This document shows, piece by piece, positions 16,481 to 25,591 of a DNA stretch of 64,000 bases; within the stretch, counting starts at the first letter, position 1; each line of letters starts with the position of its first letter. The DNA is from JAEUMD01 sp036768475. GTDB taxonomy: Bacteria > Pseudomonadota > Alphaproteobacteria > Rhizobiales > Hyphomicrobiaceae. The notes under the pieces were generated by a model. That model was not told the origin of the DNA. It worked only from the letters and a program-made list of their open reading frames with translations, and searched no databases. Where the stretch lies: positions 186,001 through 250,000 of the forward strand of contig DAIPMW010000004.1 of the NCBI GenBank assembly GCA_036768475.1, given 5' to 3'. The position numbers were made by a program, and so were the translations under genes.

Positions 16481-16798
16481 GACTTTTCCCCGTCCCGATA
16501 CGCTGCGAGCGACGTTCCAGCCAGGGCCTGTTCACCGAGCTGGGGAGGCAAGCTCCCGTAACGCATGCAGCGCATGACTTGCTTAGGGTTAATCCCTAGT
16601 CCCTTAAAAAAGGAGTAAGCCCCGCAATAGGGGCCAAATTGCGGTCTTTCAGGTTGTTTTTTCGAGCAAAACAGGACTGCCGCAGACTTGCGCGTCGACC
16701 GGTGCTTGGCTCTGGAATAAAAAAAGGCTGCCCGTTAATTGGGCAGCCCTCTGACTTGTCAGGACACGTTGATCGCGATGCCCTCTTTGGCCCGGGGC
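16481..16798. other. 318-bp intergenic region upstream of the DUF882 gene
   Basis: It contains the terminator of the L,D-transpeptidase gene (16717-16748) and a small GCCCC/GGGGC hairpin near 16619-16634. No gene is visible. Confidence 0.55.
16717..16748 (-). terminator. Rho-independent terminator of the L,D-transpeptidase gene
   Basis: On the minus strand GGCTGCCC, loop AATTAAC and GGGCAGCC form a perfect 8-bp stem (plus-strand 16726-16748), followed by seven T (plus-strand A at 16719-16725). It lies 50 bp after the stop of the gene ending at 16799. Confidence 0.93.
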
Positions 16799-18556
16799 TC
16801 AGAAACCGCCGAACAGGTTCTGGAAGAAGTCTCCCATGGCATTGGAATTTTCCTTCACGATCTGCGGGCGGACGTATTCCACGGGCAGCAGATGGTCGCG
16901 ATGGCGCGGTATGCGGTCCCACTGGCCAGCGAGCGCCAGCCGGATGCGCTTTTCGTGCAGGTAGATATCGGGCCGTGAGTGCAGTTCGCCGGCCTCATCG
17001 ACCCATGCTGTGAAATAGGTGACGTGGACCGGAATCTTGCTGTGCAAAGAGATGTTGTTGTTCTCCGGTCCATTGCGCAGAAGCGAGTGAACTTCGTCAA
17101 CGCTCCAGCCCTTGTCCTCCTTGAGAATGATCTCAGCCAGCCGCACTGGATTGCGGACACGCATGCAGCCATGGCTGAACGTGCGGTTCGTCTCGTTGAA
17201 CAGGTTCTTGGTTGGCGTGTCGTGCATGTACACCTGGTGCTTGTTGGGGAACATGAACTTGACGACACCCAGGACGTTGCCGCCGCCAGGAGGCTGGTAG
17301 ACGTGGTAGTTGCGAATATCGGCGCGGCTCCAGTCCACGCTCATGGGATCGACATCACGTCCGTTGTACTGCAGGCGCAGACCGCGACGGTCGAGTGAGC
17401 CGCCGCGGGCGAGCGTCGGCAGCAGCTCCTTGATCTTGATGGACTCGGGCACACCCCAGAACGGGTGCATCACGACGGTCTCCATCTCGTGCGAGAAGAC
17501 GGGCGTCTGCTTGTCCGACTGGCCGGCAATGATGCGTTCCTCGTGAATGACCTTGCCGTCCTTGACGACGCGCACCATGAACTCCGGCAGGTTGACCCAG
17601 ACGTAGGTGTTGCCAAGGTCCTCCGGCATCCAGCGCCAAGCTTCCATGTTGGCGATCAGCAGTCCTTCGTCGATCTTGCGCTTGCCGCCGTTGAGGGAGG
17701 CGCGCGTGTTACGGCCGACGAGGCCGTCCTGGATCATGCCATTCTCGCGCTGATAGGCCTTCACGGCTTCCTCGAGAGCGGTGTCATAGAACTCGGGATC
17801 GGGTGCGCCGCCGTCGCTGGCGATTGCCGGCAGATCGACCTTCAGGCGCTGGCGCAGGATGACAACGTCCGGGTGCCTCTTGCCCGGTGACAGCAGCGGA
17901 CCGGAGGCCGGCAAGATGACGGGTTCGTCGGCCGTCTTTTGCGCGCGCAGCTCGATCAGCTTCTTGCGCAGCCGCTGGAAGCCCTCGTGGTGGGGATTGA
18001 GGCCAGCGAGGTAGCCGCCGGGATCGTTGGTGGCGACAAGACTTTCGAGCACCTTCACGGGTGAGAGGATGGGTGGATCGCGATCCAGATAGGAGCTCAT
18101 CTTGCGCGGATCGGGGATGCGCCCGCCGCGCGCATAGCGTGCATATTTGAGCGCCGCGAGCGAGACCCTGGTCTCCGCATCGACGAGTGCATCACGGGTC
18201 GGCTCGCTGCCAAGGTCGGCTTGCGGCAGGTCGAAGTCAGCCGCCTGCAGGCCCCAATCGTCGGCGCGGCCTATCTCGTCGATGATCGCCCTGGCTTTAT
18301 CATTCAAGCCCGTCTCGCTGACCCAGAGCGGCTCATTGGAGCGGGCGACATAGAATTGCGCCAGCGCATCCCGGTCGCTCTTGTCGCCGTCGCTCAGGAC
18401 CTTTTGCGAGGCCACCAGCCGGTCGCGCACGCCAATCGCCAACCCTTCACGCATGGTGAGCAATTGCTGTGGCGGATCAGGCTCCAAAGCTGCCACCGGC
18501 GAGACCGTGGTCAGGCTGGCGAAGAGCGCTATCGCTGCAATCCGTGTTCGATGCAT
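16799..18556 (-). CDS. L,D-transpeptidase of the YcbB/LdtD type
   Basis: A 585-residue exported protein with a signal peptide cleaved near SPVAALEP. An N-terminal scaffold domain (about 40-230) precedes a PG_binding_1 domain (LRQRLKVDL to YQRENGMIQDGLVGRNT). The YkuD catalytic domain (about 320-500) carries MHDTPTKNLF and the active-site SHGCMRV with the nucleophilic Cys. Such enzymes make 3-3 cross-links in peptidoglycan, or attach proteins to it. Length and domain order match LdtD (YcbB). The gene has its own terminator downstream. Confidence 0.93.
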   Translation of the reverse strand: MHRTRIAAIALFASLTTVSPVAALEPDPPQQLLTMREGLAIGVRDRLVASQKVLSDGDKSDRDALAQFYVARSNEPLWVSETGLNDKARAIIDEIGRADDWGLQAADFDLPQADLGSEPTRDALVDAETRVSLAALKYARYARGGRIPDPRKMSSYLDRDPPILSPVKVLESLVATNDPGGYLAGLNPHHEGFQRLRKKLIELRAQKTADEPVILPASGPLLSPGKRHPDVVILRQRLKVDLPAIASDGGAPDPEFYDTALEEAVKAYQRENGMIQDGLVGRNTRASLNGGKRKIDEGLLIANMEAWRWMPEDLGNTYVWVNLPEFMVRVVKDGKVIHEERIIAGQSDKQTPVFSHEMETVVMHPFWGVPESIKIKELLPTLARGGSLDRRGLRLQYNGRDVDPMSVDWSRADIRNYHVYQPPGGGNVLGVVKFMFPNKHQVYMHDTPTKNLFNETNRTFSHGCMRVRNPVRLAEIILKEDKGWSVDEVHSLLRNGPENNNISLHSKIPVHVTYFTAWVDEAGELHSRPDIYLHEKRIRLALAGQWDRIPRHRDHLLPVEYVRPQIVKENSNAMGDFFQNLFGGF

Positions 18557-18796
18557 TCAGGGCTCCATGAAATTTTGCGCAACGCTAGTTGGTGTTCGCC
18601 TTGATTTCCAGTCGGCATATGTCACGATCTATTGTGAACGCCAAGCATGGGCAAAAAGTGTTGCCCGCTTGCAAAAACTCTGACGCCTCATACTTGTGGC
18701 GGTTCCTTCCTCCGGCATTTCGCCGGCTCATACTCATCCCTGATATGACCACGGATTTTCTGACAATCAATACTACTCTCCATGAAGGAGATCGCA

Positions 18797-19462
18797 GTGA
18801 GTTACGTGGATTGGCTCATCAAAGGCCCGAAGATCGGGGGCTGTAGTTGCAACTACGGTTGCCCATGCGAATTCAATGCATTGCCAACCCGGGGCTGGTG
18901 CGAGGGACTGGAAGCGCACCTGATCGAGGAGGGGTATTTCGGGGACGTGCGGCTCGATGGATTGATCGTCGGCGCGCGCTACCGCTGGCCAGGTGCCGTG
19001 CATGAAGGGCGCGGCACCGTCCAGGGGTTCATCGACGAGCGTGCGAATGCGGAGCAGCGTGATGCGCTGGGCCGGATTCTCGGCGGTCAGGAGCAGGAGC
19101 CGACCACGGTTTTCAACATCTATGGCGCAACGATCGAGACAGAACTGGAGCCGATTTTCGCGCCACTCGTGTTCAGCTGCGATTTCAGCACGAGGCAGGC
19201 CTCGTTCGCTGTGCCCGGAATCCTCGAGTTCGCGACGACGCCGATCCGCAATCCGGTGACGGGTGCGCCCCATCATGCGCAGATCGTACTGCCCGACGGC
19301 TTTGAGTTTACCGCTGCCGAAGCGGTCAGCGCCCGCTTCGAAGCCAACGGCGACATTGCGATGAAGCATGACGGCGTCTACGGCGCGCTCACCTTTGTGG
19401 CCTACGGGCCGTACGGAATTATTCGCGAGCAATCGCGCCTGCCGACGATGGCCAACGCGTAG
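18797..19462 (+). CDS. DUF1326 Cys-rich protein, first paralogue
   Basis: A 221-residue soluble protein. The GTG at 18797 is preferred because AAGGAG lies 6-7 bases upstream; the ATG at 18782 overlaps that ribosome site. Near the N-terminus is GGCSCNYGCPCEFNALP (Cys 16, 18, 22, 24) with a further Cys in RGWCEG: a CxCxxxCxC cluster suited to a metal or iron-sulfur site. The rest has the DUF1326 signatures YFGDVRLDGL, WPGAVHEGRGT and DERANAEQRDAL. The function is unknown. It is followed by a paralogue and a DUF2182 membrane protein, probably one operon. The TAG stop is part of TAGAGCGGCC, like a repeat edge. Confidence 0.85.
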   Translation: MSYVDWLIKGPKIGGCSCNYGCPCEFNALPTRGWCEGLEAHLIEEGYFGDVRLDGLIVGARYRWPGAVHEGRGTVQGFIDERANAEQRDALGRILGGQEQEPTTVFNIYGATIETELEPIFAPLVFSCDFSTRQASFAVPGILEFATTPIRNPVTGAPHHAQIVLPDGFEFTAAEAVSARFEANGDIAMKHDGVYGALTFVAYGPYGIIREQSRLPTMANA

Positions 19463-19501
19463 AGCGGCCAACGAATGTCCTAATCCTCATGGAGGTGCAA
19501 C

Positions 19502-20131
19502 ATGACACCCTGGGAAATCGAGGCGACCGAATTCGTCAACTGCAACTGCGCTTATGGGTGCCCGTGTCAATTCAATGCGGCGCCCACGCACGGGCATTGC
19601 AACGCGGTGGCGGCCGTGGCGATCAACACGGGCTACTTCGGCGACGTCCGTCTCGACGGTTTGAAATTCATTGGTGTGTTGTCGTGGCCGGGGGCGATCC
19701 ACGAGGGCAGGGGCAAGGCGCATATTATCATCGACGAGCGCGCGACGGACGCACAACGCGAAGCGTTGCTCACGATTCTCTCGGGTCAGGAAACCGAACC
19801 TGGTAAGACGATATGGAACGTGTTCGCCGCGACGCTGGATGAGATGTTCGAGCCGGAGTTCCGGCCAATTGAAATCGATATCGACGTGGATCGCCGTGTG
19901 TCGCGGGTCCATGTCGATGGTCTCGTCGAAGGCACGGGGCGGCCGATCATAAATCCCATCACAGGCGGGGAGCACCGGGTGCGCATCGATCTGCCCGACG
20001 GCTTCGAGTACTCGCTTGCTGAGATGGGAAGCGGCACGTCGCGCGTCGGTGGCCCGATAGCTTTCGATCTCAACGACTCCTACGGCCAGTTCGCGCATCT
20101 CCACCTGAGCCAAAGCGGAATCGTACGCTGA
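19502..20131 (+). CDS. DUF1326 Cys-rich protein, second paralogue
   Basis: A 209-residue paralogue of the preceding gene, 39 bp downstream, with GGAGGTG before the ATG. The same Cys cluster occurs as NCNCAYGCPCQFNAAP (Cys 14, 16, 20, 22) plus GHCNAV. It also shares YFGDVRLDGL, WPGAIHEGRGK and DERATDAQREALL with the first copy. The C-terminal half (RPIEIDIDVDRRVSRVHVDG and GGEHRVRIDLPDGFEY) looks like a beta-sandwich. The two copies have diverged well beyond the motif region, so the duplication is old. It may form a heterodimer with the first copy; this is a guess. Confidence 0.85.
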   Translation: MTPWEIEATEFVNCNCAYGCPCQFNAAPTHGHCNAVAAVAINTGYFGDVRLDGLKFIGVLSWPGAIHEGRGKAHIIIDERATDAQREALLTILSGQETEPGKTIWNVFAATLDEMFEPEFRPIEIDIDVDRRVSRVHVDGLVEGTGRPIINPITGGEHRVRIDLPDGFEYSLAEMGSGTSRVGGPIAFDLNDSYGQFAHLHLSQSGIVR

Positions 20132-20147
20132 CGCCAGGGGCGTGCCG

Positions 20148-20975
20148 ATGACATCCTCCACCGAAACACCGCGCCTTATCGAGAGGGTGCTGCGGCGAGA
20201 CCGGGCGATCGTGGTGAGTGCGCTCGTTGCGGTCGCAGCACTGGCGTGGGCTTATGTGCTGGCCGGCGCCGGCACGGGAATGAGCGTGTCGGCGATGTCG
20301 ACCTGGGCGTTCCCGCCGCCACGACCGAACATGGCGATGAACGGGCCATGGCATGTGGGCTACTGGATTTTGATGGTGACGATGTGGTTCGTCATGATGG
20401 TGGCGATGATGATCCCGTCTGCTGCGCCGATGATCCTGCTGCACGCGCGTGTAACGCGGCACACCGCGCAGAGGGCGGGCGGCGTTGCTGCCCCGGTGCC
20501 GACTGCAGCGTTCACCGCTGGGTATCTCACGGCGTGGCTTTTCTTCAGTGTAGCAGCGACCGCACTCCAATGGGGCTTGGAGCGGGCCGGGCTGGTCGAT
20601 GGCATGATGATGTGGTCCACCGAGCCGGTCCTGACGGGTGCGCTGCTGATCGTGGCGGGCCTATATCAATTCACGCCGCTCAAGAATTCGTGCCTCGCAC
20701 AGTGCCGTTCGCCCGTGTTCGTGCTTTCGCAAATATGGAAACCCGGCGCCAGCGGTGCATTCCAGATGGGCGTGCGGCATGGCAGCTACTGCCTGGGATG
20801 CTGTTGGGCGCTGATGCTGCTGTTGTTCGCCGGTGGCATCATGAACGTGGTGTGGATCGCGGGACTGGCGATACTGGTGCTTACAGAGAAGCTCATCGCG
20901 CGCGGCCCGTGGTTCTCGCGCATCGCAGGGGCAGGGTTGATTGCCGCGGGCTGCGCCGCCGTGTTGCTTGCCTGA
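20148..20975 (+). CDS. DUF2182 integral membrane protein
   Basis: A 275-residue protein with about six to seven membrane segments. The ATG at 20148 has AGGGG eight bases upstream; a GTG at 20142 would be too close. Candidate metal ligands are dense: a Met/His-rich stretch (PNMAMNGPWHVGYWILMVTM, then MVAMMIPS), the pair CLAQC in the central loop, and GSYCLGCCW at the start of a later helix. DUF2182 (COG5486) is described as a predicted metal-binding membrane protein. It lies 16 bp after the second DUF1326 gene. The pairing of these families recurs in genomes, to my memory, but its role is unknown. Confidence 0.85.
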   Translation: MTSSTETPRLIERVLRRDRAIVVSALVAVAALAWAYVLAGAGTGMSVSAMSTWAFPPPRPNMAMNGPWHVGYWILMVTMWFVMMVAMMIPSAAPMILLHARVTRHTAQRAGGVAAPVPTAAFTAGYLTAWLFFSVAATALQWGLERAGLVDGMMMWSTEPVLTGALLIVAGLYQFTPLKNSCLAQCRSPVFVLSQIWKPGASGAFQMGVRHGSYCLGCCWALMLLLFAGGIMNVVWIAGLAILVLTEKLIARGPWFSRIAGAGLIAAGCAAVLLA

Positions 20976-21058
20976 CGCGCTGCAACGCATGGGGGTTCAA
21001 TCATGACCTCGACGCAAGCACGACGGCACACCACTCAGCCGATCAGGCACTAGATCTC

Positions 21059-21154
21059 GCTCATGTTTGACGGAACCATGAACGCGATCCAGCACCTTGT
21101 TTCGAGAATGTTTTTCACACTGAACCGCTACACACTTCAGCGAAACATGCTCTA
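21059..21154 (+). repeat. Composite hairpin repeat, copy R6
   Basis: It contains TCATGTTTGACGGAACCATGAACGCGATCC in two runs (first hairpin degenerate), then ATGTTTTTCACACTGAACC and a right edge AAACATGCTCTA. The right edge provides the TAG stop codon of the minus-strand sigma-54 regulator gene (21152-21154). It lies between convergent genes. Confidence 0.85.
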
Positions 21155-22660
21155 ACCGACGCGCGGCTCGAGGCCATATTCCTGCATCTTCCGATAGAGC
21201 GTCGAACGGCCGATTTTCAGGCGTTTTGCCACCTCGGTCATGTGGCCGCGATATCGTCCGAGCGCGAGGCGGATCATATCGGCTTCGATCTCGTCGAGCG
21301 GTCGGATGTCACCATCGGATGTTACCGCGGGAATGCCTAGGGCCGCCGACCCATCGTTTGGCCGGACCTCGATCGTGGTGGGGATGCGATCCTCCGCGCC
21401 AAGCACGGCAGGGCCGGTGAAGCTCGGCGTCCTCGGGAGCGGGGCCGGGGCTGCGGGGATTGCGGCCTCAAAGCCCTCGACGTGTGCAGCGATCTGCGGA
21501 AACTCGTTGATGGTGAGCTCTGAGCCATCGGCCAGAACGACGGCGCGGAATACAGCGTTCTCCAGCTGGCGCACATTGCCTGGCCAGGCATAAGATTCCA
21601 GGAGGCGGTACGCGTCGGGTGTGATGCCGGTGATGCGCTTGCCTTCCTCGGCAGCGAAACGCGCGAGGAAGTGGCGTGCGAGGTCGGCGACATCGCCTAG
21701 ACGCTCTCTCAGCGGCGGCACCCAGATGGGGAACACATTGAGGCGATAGTAGAGATCCTCGCGGAACTTGCCGTCCTTGACCAGTTGGATCATGTCGCGG
21801 TTGGTCGCGGAAATGAGGCGGAAGTTGACCTTCACCGGCTTCTTGGCGCCGACCGGATCTATCTCGCCTTCCTGCAAGGCGCGCAGGAGCTTGACCTGGG
21901 CGTCGAGCGGGAGTTCGCCGACTTCGTCGAGGAACAGCGTGCCACCGTCGGCTTCCTGGAACTTGCCGATTCGCTTGTCGGTTGCGCCGGTGAATGAGCC
22001 CTTCTCGTGGCCGAACAGGATCGACTCGACGAGGTTCTCGGGAATGGCGCCGCAGTTGACCGTAATGAACGGCTTGCCGGCACGTTCGGATTCACCCTGG
22101 ATGGCGCGTGCGATCAGTTCCTTGCCGACACCTGACTCGCCCTCGATGAGCACCGGGATGTTGGAGGAGCCAGCGCGCTGGCCGAGCGAAATGACGCGCC
22201 GCATGGCTTCTTCGCGGATGATGAGATCTGAGAAGGTGAGCGTGCCTTCCTGGCGCTTCTTGATGCGCGTAATCTCGCCGGCCAATGCCTCGATCTTCAA
22301 GGCCGAGCGGATCGAGACATCGAGACGCTCGGGGCTTGCCGGCTTGACGACAAAGTCGACGGCGCCGGCGCGCATAGCATTGATGGCGGTATCGATCGAG
22401 CCATGTGCGGTCTGCACAATGATCGGCGGTAATCCCGGCTTGCCGTTCAGACGGTCAAGCACGCTCATGCCATCGACACCAGGCATGACAAGATCGAGCA
22501 GCACGAGAGAGATGGTGGAGCGGTCCGGGCCTTCGAGCATCTCGATAGCGCTCTCGCCGGAGCTCAGGGTCTTCGTCTCGAAGCCCATCCGCTTGATGGT
22601 TTCCTCGAGAATGCGGCGCTGGGCCGGATCGTCATCGACGACAAGAACACGCTTGGCCAT
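21152..22660 (-). CDS. Sigma-54-dependent response regulator (NtrC family), orphan
   Basis: A 502-residue protein. The receiver domain (1-120) has VVDDD, phospho-Asp in LVLLDLVMPG, and VVKPASPER. The AAA+ domain (about 145-375) has Walker A GESGVGKE, the sigma-54 contact loop with GSFTGA in place of the usual GAFTGA, and Walker B GGTLFLDEVGEL. A variable linker leads to a Fis-type helix-turn-helix (YRGHMTEVAKRLKIGRSTLYRKM). It would activate sigma-54 promoters when phosphorylated. No histidine kinase is adjacent, so input and targets are unknown. The TAG stop overlaps repeat R6. Confidence 0.93.
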   Translation of the reverse strand: MAKRVLVVDDDPAQRRILEETIKRMGFETKTLSSGESAIEMLEGPDRSTISLVLLDLVMPGVDGMSVLDRLNGKPGLPPIIVQTAHGSIDTAINAMRAGAVDFVVKPASPERLDVSIRSALKIEALAGEITRIKKRQEGTLTFSDLIIREEAMRRVISLGQRAGSSNIPVLIEGESGVGKELIARAIQGESERAGKPFITVNCGAIPENLVESILFGHEKGSFTGATDKRIGKFQEADGGTLFLDEVGELPLDAQVKLLRALQEGEIDPVGAKKPVKVNFRLISATNRDMIQLVKDGKFREDLYYRLNVFPIWVPPLRERLGDVADLARHFLARFAAEEGKRITGITPDAYRLLESYAWPGNVRQLENAVFRAVVLADGSELTINEFPQIAAHVEGFEAAIPAAPAPLPRTPSFTGPAVLGAEDRIPTTIEVRPNDGSAALGIPAVTSDGDIRPLDEIEADMIRLALGRYRGHMTEVAKRLKIGRSTLYRKMQEYGLEPRVG

Positions 22661-23024
22661 GTGGCACTCAACTCTTCGACGCTACAGAACGATATGTCGC
22701 CGGCCAGCGCAGTGCGCGTTTCCAATTCGCAGACGCGGTCGGCGGCGAAAAACTCAACACGCCTGAGACTGCCCGAGTTCGGTAAATAACTGGTTTCCGA
22801 GCAGCCCAAGTCGGCGCGTTTTTGAGCAAAGTGTGTATTTTTGGGATGATTGCGCCGGATTTTCAGGGCTTTGGTCGGCGGCGCGGCGGGTGCGGGGCTC
22901 GGACTTCGCCTTGAAAATTCGGCGCTGCGCCGTCACATTGCGCCCAACCTGTCGATAAATCCCTACCTATCGAGGCCGGCACGACGAACCGGCCAGTTGG
23001 TTCACACGATTGAAGGACGACGAA
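22661..23024. other. 364-bp divergent intergenic region
   Basis: It lies between the sigma-54 regulator and pepF, which are transcribed away from each other. It presumably holds both promoters. I see no gene, repeat or clear operator. Confidence 0.5.
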
Positions 23025-24830
23025 ATGACATCTGCTGCATCCGCCGATCTCGGAATCATGCCCGAGTGGGATCTGTCCGATCTTTATGCTTCCCCTGATG
23101 CGTCGGAGGTCAAACGGGATCTGGAGAAGGGTGCAGCCGATGCCAAGGCTCTGAAAGAGAAATACCAGAACCGGCTGGTGGAAATTGGCGGTGATGGCGC
23201 CAAGCTCGCCGAAGCGGTGAAGTCCTATGAGGCACTGTCGGATCTGCTCGGCAAGCTCGGTTCATACGCGGGGCTTCTTTATGCCGCCAATCAGACGGAC
23301 CCGCAGCGCGCCAAATTCTACGGTGATGTGTCGGAAAAGCTCACGGCAATTTCCTCCGATCTGCTGTTCTTCGAGCTTGAGCTCAACAAGATCGAGGATG
23401 ATGTTCTCGCGGCGTCGCTCAGGCATGCCGAACTCGCACGCTACAAGCCGTGGTTCGACGATCTCCGGAAGGAGAAGCCGTATCAGCTCGATGAGAAAAT
23501 AGAGCAGCTCTTCCACGAGAAGGGCCAGACGGGGCGTGGCGCGTGGAACAGGCTCTTCAACGAGACGATGAGCGGGCTTCGCTTCGACGTCGCCGGCTAC
23601 GACGAACCACTGACACTTGAGCCGACGTTGAACTTGATGTCGGACCCCAAGCCGGAAAAGCGGCAGACCGGCGCGGAAGCTCTGGCGAAAGTGTTCAAGG
23701 ATAACGTGCGCCTGTTCACGCTGATCACCAACACGCTGGCGAAGGACAAGGAGATCTCCGACCGCTGGCGCGGTTTCAAGGATGTTGCCGATAGCCGTCA
23801 CCTAGCGAACCGGGTCGAGGCTCCCGTGGTCGATGCGCTTGTGAAGTCGGTTCGTGCGGCCTACCCGCGCTTGTCGCATCGCTACTATGCGATGAAGGCA
23901 AAGTGGCTCGGCATGGACCGGTTAGCGCACTGGGACCGAAATGCGCCGCTGCCTGAAAAGTCCGATCGAACGATCTCGTGGGCGGAGGCGCAGGAGATGG
24001 TGCTTTCCGCCTATGCGGGTTTCGCGCCCGAGATGGCCTCGATTGCGAAGCCCTTCTTCGACAAGAACTGGATCGACGCACCCGTGCGTCCCGGCAAGGC
24101 ACCCGGCGCGTTCTCGGCCTCCACGGTGCCGTCAGTGCACCCTTACGTGATGATGAACTACCTGGGCAAGCCGCGTGACGTGATGACGTTGGCGCACGAG
24201 CTGGGGCATGGCGTGCATCAGGTGCTGGCGGCGAAGCAGGGGCCCTTGCTTGCGCCGACGCCGCTGACACTTGCCGAGACGGCATCCGTGTTCGGCGAGA
24301 TGCTGACCTTCCAGGCGCTTTTGAAAGACACCAAGGATCAGCGCGAGAAGAAGGCGATGATCGCGGGCAAGGTCGAGGACATGATCAACACGGTCGTCCG
24401 CCAGATCGCGTTTTATACCTTCGAGCGCAAAGTTCACGAGGAGCGCCGGCAGGGTGAGCTGACGAGCGACCGGTTGAACGAGATCTGGCTCGATGTGCAA
24501 CGCGAGAGCCTGGGGCCTGCGCTCGATTTCAAGCCCGGCTACGAAGTCTTCTGGACGTACATCCCTCACTTCATCCACTCGCCGTTCTATGTCTACGCGT
24601 ATGCGTTCGGCGACTGCCTCGTGAACTCGCTCTATGGGCTTTATCGCGAGGCACATCCCGGTTTTGTGGAGAAATATTTCGAGATGCTCAAAGCCGGCGG
24701 ATCAAAGCACCACTCAGAGCTGTTGGCGCCCTTCGGTCTGGACGCGCGTGATCCTGAGTTCTGGAACAAGGGGCTCAAGGTGCTCGAAGGCATGATCGAC
24801 GAACTGGAGCGCATGGAGGCGGTCTCTTAA
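23025..24830 (+). CDS. pepF: M3-family oligoendopeptidase F
   Basis: A 601-residue cytoplasmic zinc metallopeptidase. The ATG at 23025 has AAGGA seven bases upstream; an in-frame TTG at 23010 overlaps that site. The catalytic HExxH is in LAHELGHGVHQ, and the downstream Glu is in LAETASVFGEML. N-terminal helices (DLSDLYASPDASEVKRDLE) are typical of the PepF/M3B clan. It degrades short peptides after ATP-dependent proteolysis. The YAFGDCLVNSLYGLYRE segment is typical of the family C-terminus. The gene is monocistronic as far as can be seen. Confidence 0.95.
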   Translation: MTSAASADLGIMPEWDLSDLYASPDASEVKRDLEKGAADAKALKEKYQNRLVEIGGDGAKLAEAVKSYEALSDLLGKLGSYAGLLYAANQTDPQRAKFYGDVSEKLTAISSDLLFFELELNKIEDDVLAASLRHAELARYKPWFDDLRKEKPYQLDEKIEQLFHEKGQTGRGAWNRLFNETMSGLRFDVAGYDEPLTLEPTLNLMSDPKPEKRQTGAEALAKVFKDNVRLFTLITNTLAKDKEISDRWRGFKDVADSRHLANRVEAPVVDALVKSVRAAYPRLSHRYYAMKAKWLGMDRLAHWDRNAPLPEKSDRTISWAEAQEMVLSAYAGFAPEMASIAKPFFDKNWIDAPVRPGKAPGAFSASTVPSVHPYVMMNYLGKPRDVMTLAHELGHGVHQVLAAKQGPLLAPTPLTLAETASVFGEMLTFQALLKDTKDQREKKAMIAGKVEDMINTVVRQIAFYTFERKVHEERRQGELTSDRLNEIWLDVQRESLGPALDFKPGYEVFWTYIPHFIHSPFYVYAYAFGDCLVNSLYGLYREAHPGFVEKYFEMLKAGGSKHHSELLAPFGLDARDPEFWNKGLKVLEGMIDELERMEAVS

Positions 24831-24945
24831 TTTCGCGTGACACGTGATACGTATCGTCGCGCGCCCGGCATTGCGGCGCGCGGCATTCGCCGACCGTTCC
24901 GAAGAACGGGAGCGGGCGATGTGATGCAATTGAATCGGGGCAGCA

Positions 24946-25440
24946 ATGTTCGACCGACTGATGAAGCTGTTTGCGAGTGGCAACGCACCGACGTATGCGC
25001 TCGAGCCCGGCGACCTGCATTTGGCGGTTGCGGCGCTGCTCGTTGAGGCGGCGCGGATGGACCAGGACTTCGGCGCCGAAGAGCGCGCGATGATCGCGGG
25101 TGTTCTTTCCGAGCGGTTCGAATTGTCGGAAAGCGAGGTCGAAAGCCTCATCACACGGGCAAGCGAAGAGATGCAAGACAACGTCCAGTACTTCCCGTTC
25201 ACGCATCACATCAACACGATGATGAGCGCTGATGAAAAGGTGGGCGTGATCGAGATGCTGTGGCAGGTTGCGTATGCCGACGGGCAGCTTGATCCTTTTG
25301 AGGACCGCCTGATCCGGCAGGTCGCAGGGCTGATCTATGTCGAGGATCGCGACCGGATGGCGGCGCGCAAGCGTGTGCTGGGGCGCAGTGGTCCGGCGGA
25401 TGGAAGAGCAAGCGATGCCGGCGAGCGCGATGGCGATTGA
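24946..25440 (+). CDS. TerB-like (tellurite-resistance/Co-chaperone fold) protein
   Basis: A 164-residue soluble helical protein starting MFDRLMKLFASGNA. The TerB-like core repeats the pattern LHLAVAALLVEAARMDQDFGAEER and EMLWQVAYADGQLDPFEDRLIRQVAGLI. Both halves carry the acidic metal-binding-type Asp residues (MDQDFGAEE, YADGQLDPFE). The family is associated with stress and membrane-linked complexes, but stand-alone alphaproteobacterial copies have no proven role. No other ter genes are nearby. The C-terminal 20 residues are charged and probably disordered. Confidence 0.87.
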   Translation: MFDRLMKLFASGNAPTYALEPGDLHLAVAALLVEAARMDQDFGAEERAMIAGVLSERFELSESEVESLITRASEEMQDNVQYFPFTHHINTMMSADEKVGVIEMLWQVAYADGQLDPFEDRLIRQVAGLIYVEDRDRMAARKRVLGRSGPADGRASDAGERDGD

Positions 25441-25591
25441 TATGCGTTGAGGAAACGGAGCAGGTGCGCCATGGCGCATCGCGCGCCTGCCGCGTGGTCG
25501 GCATTGGACGGGTGATCCTGCTCAACTGTCCAATGCCTGCTCAATCTCCTTGTCTGAGAACCTCGAAACTGTCCGGGCGAATGAGCGCGGC

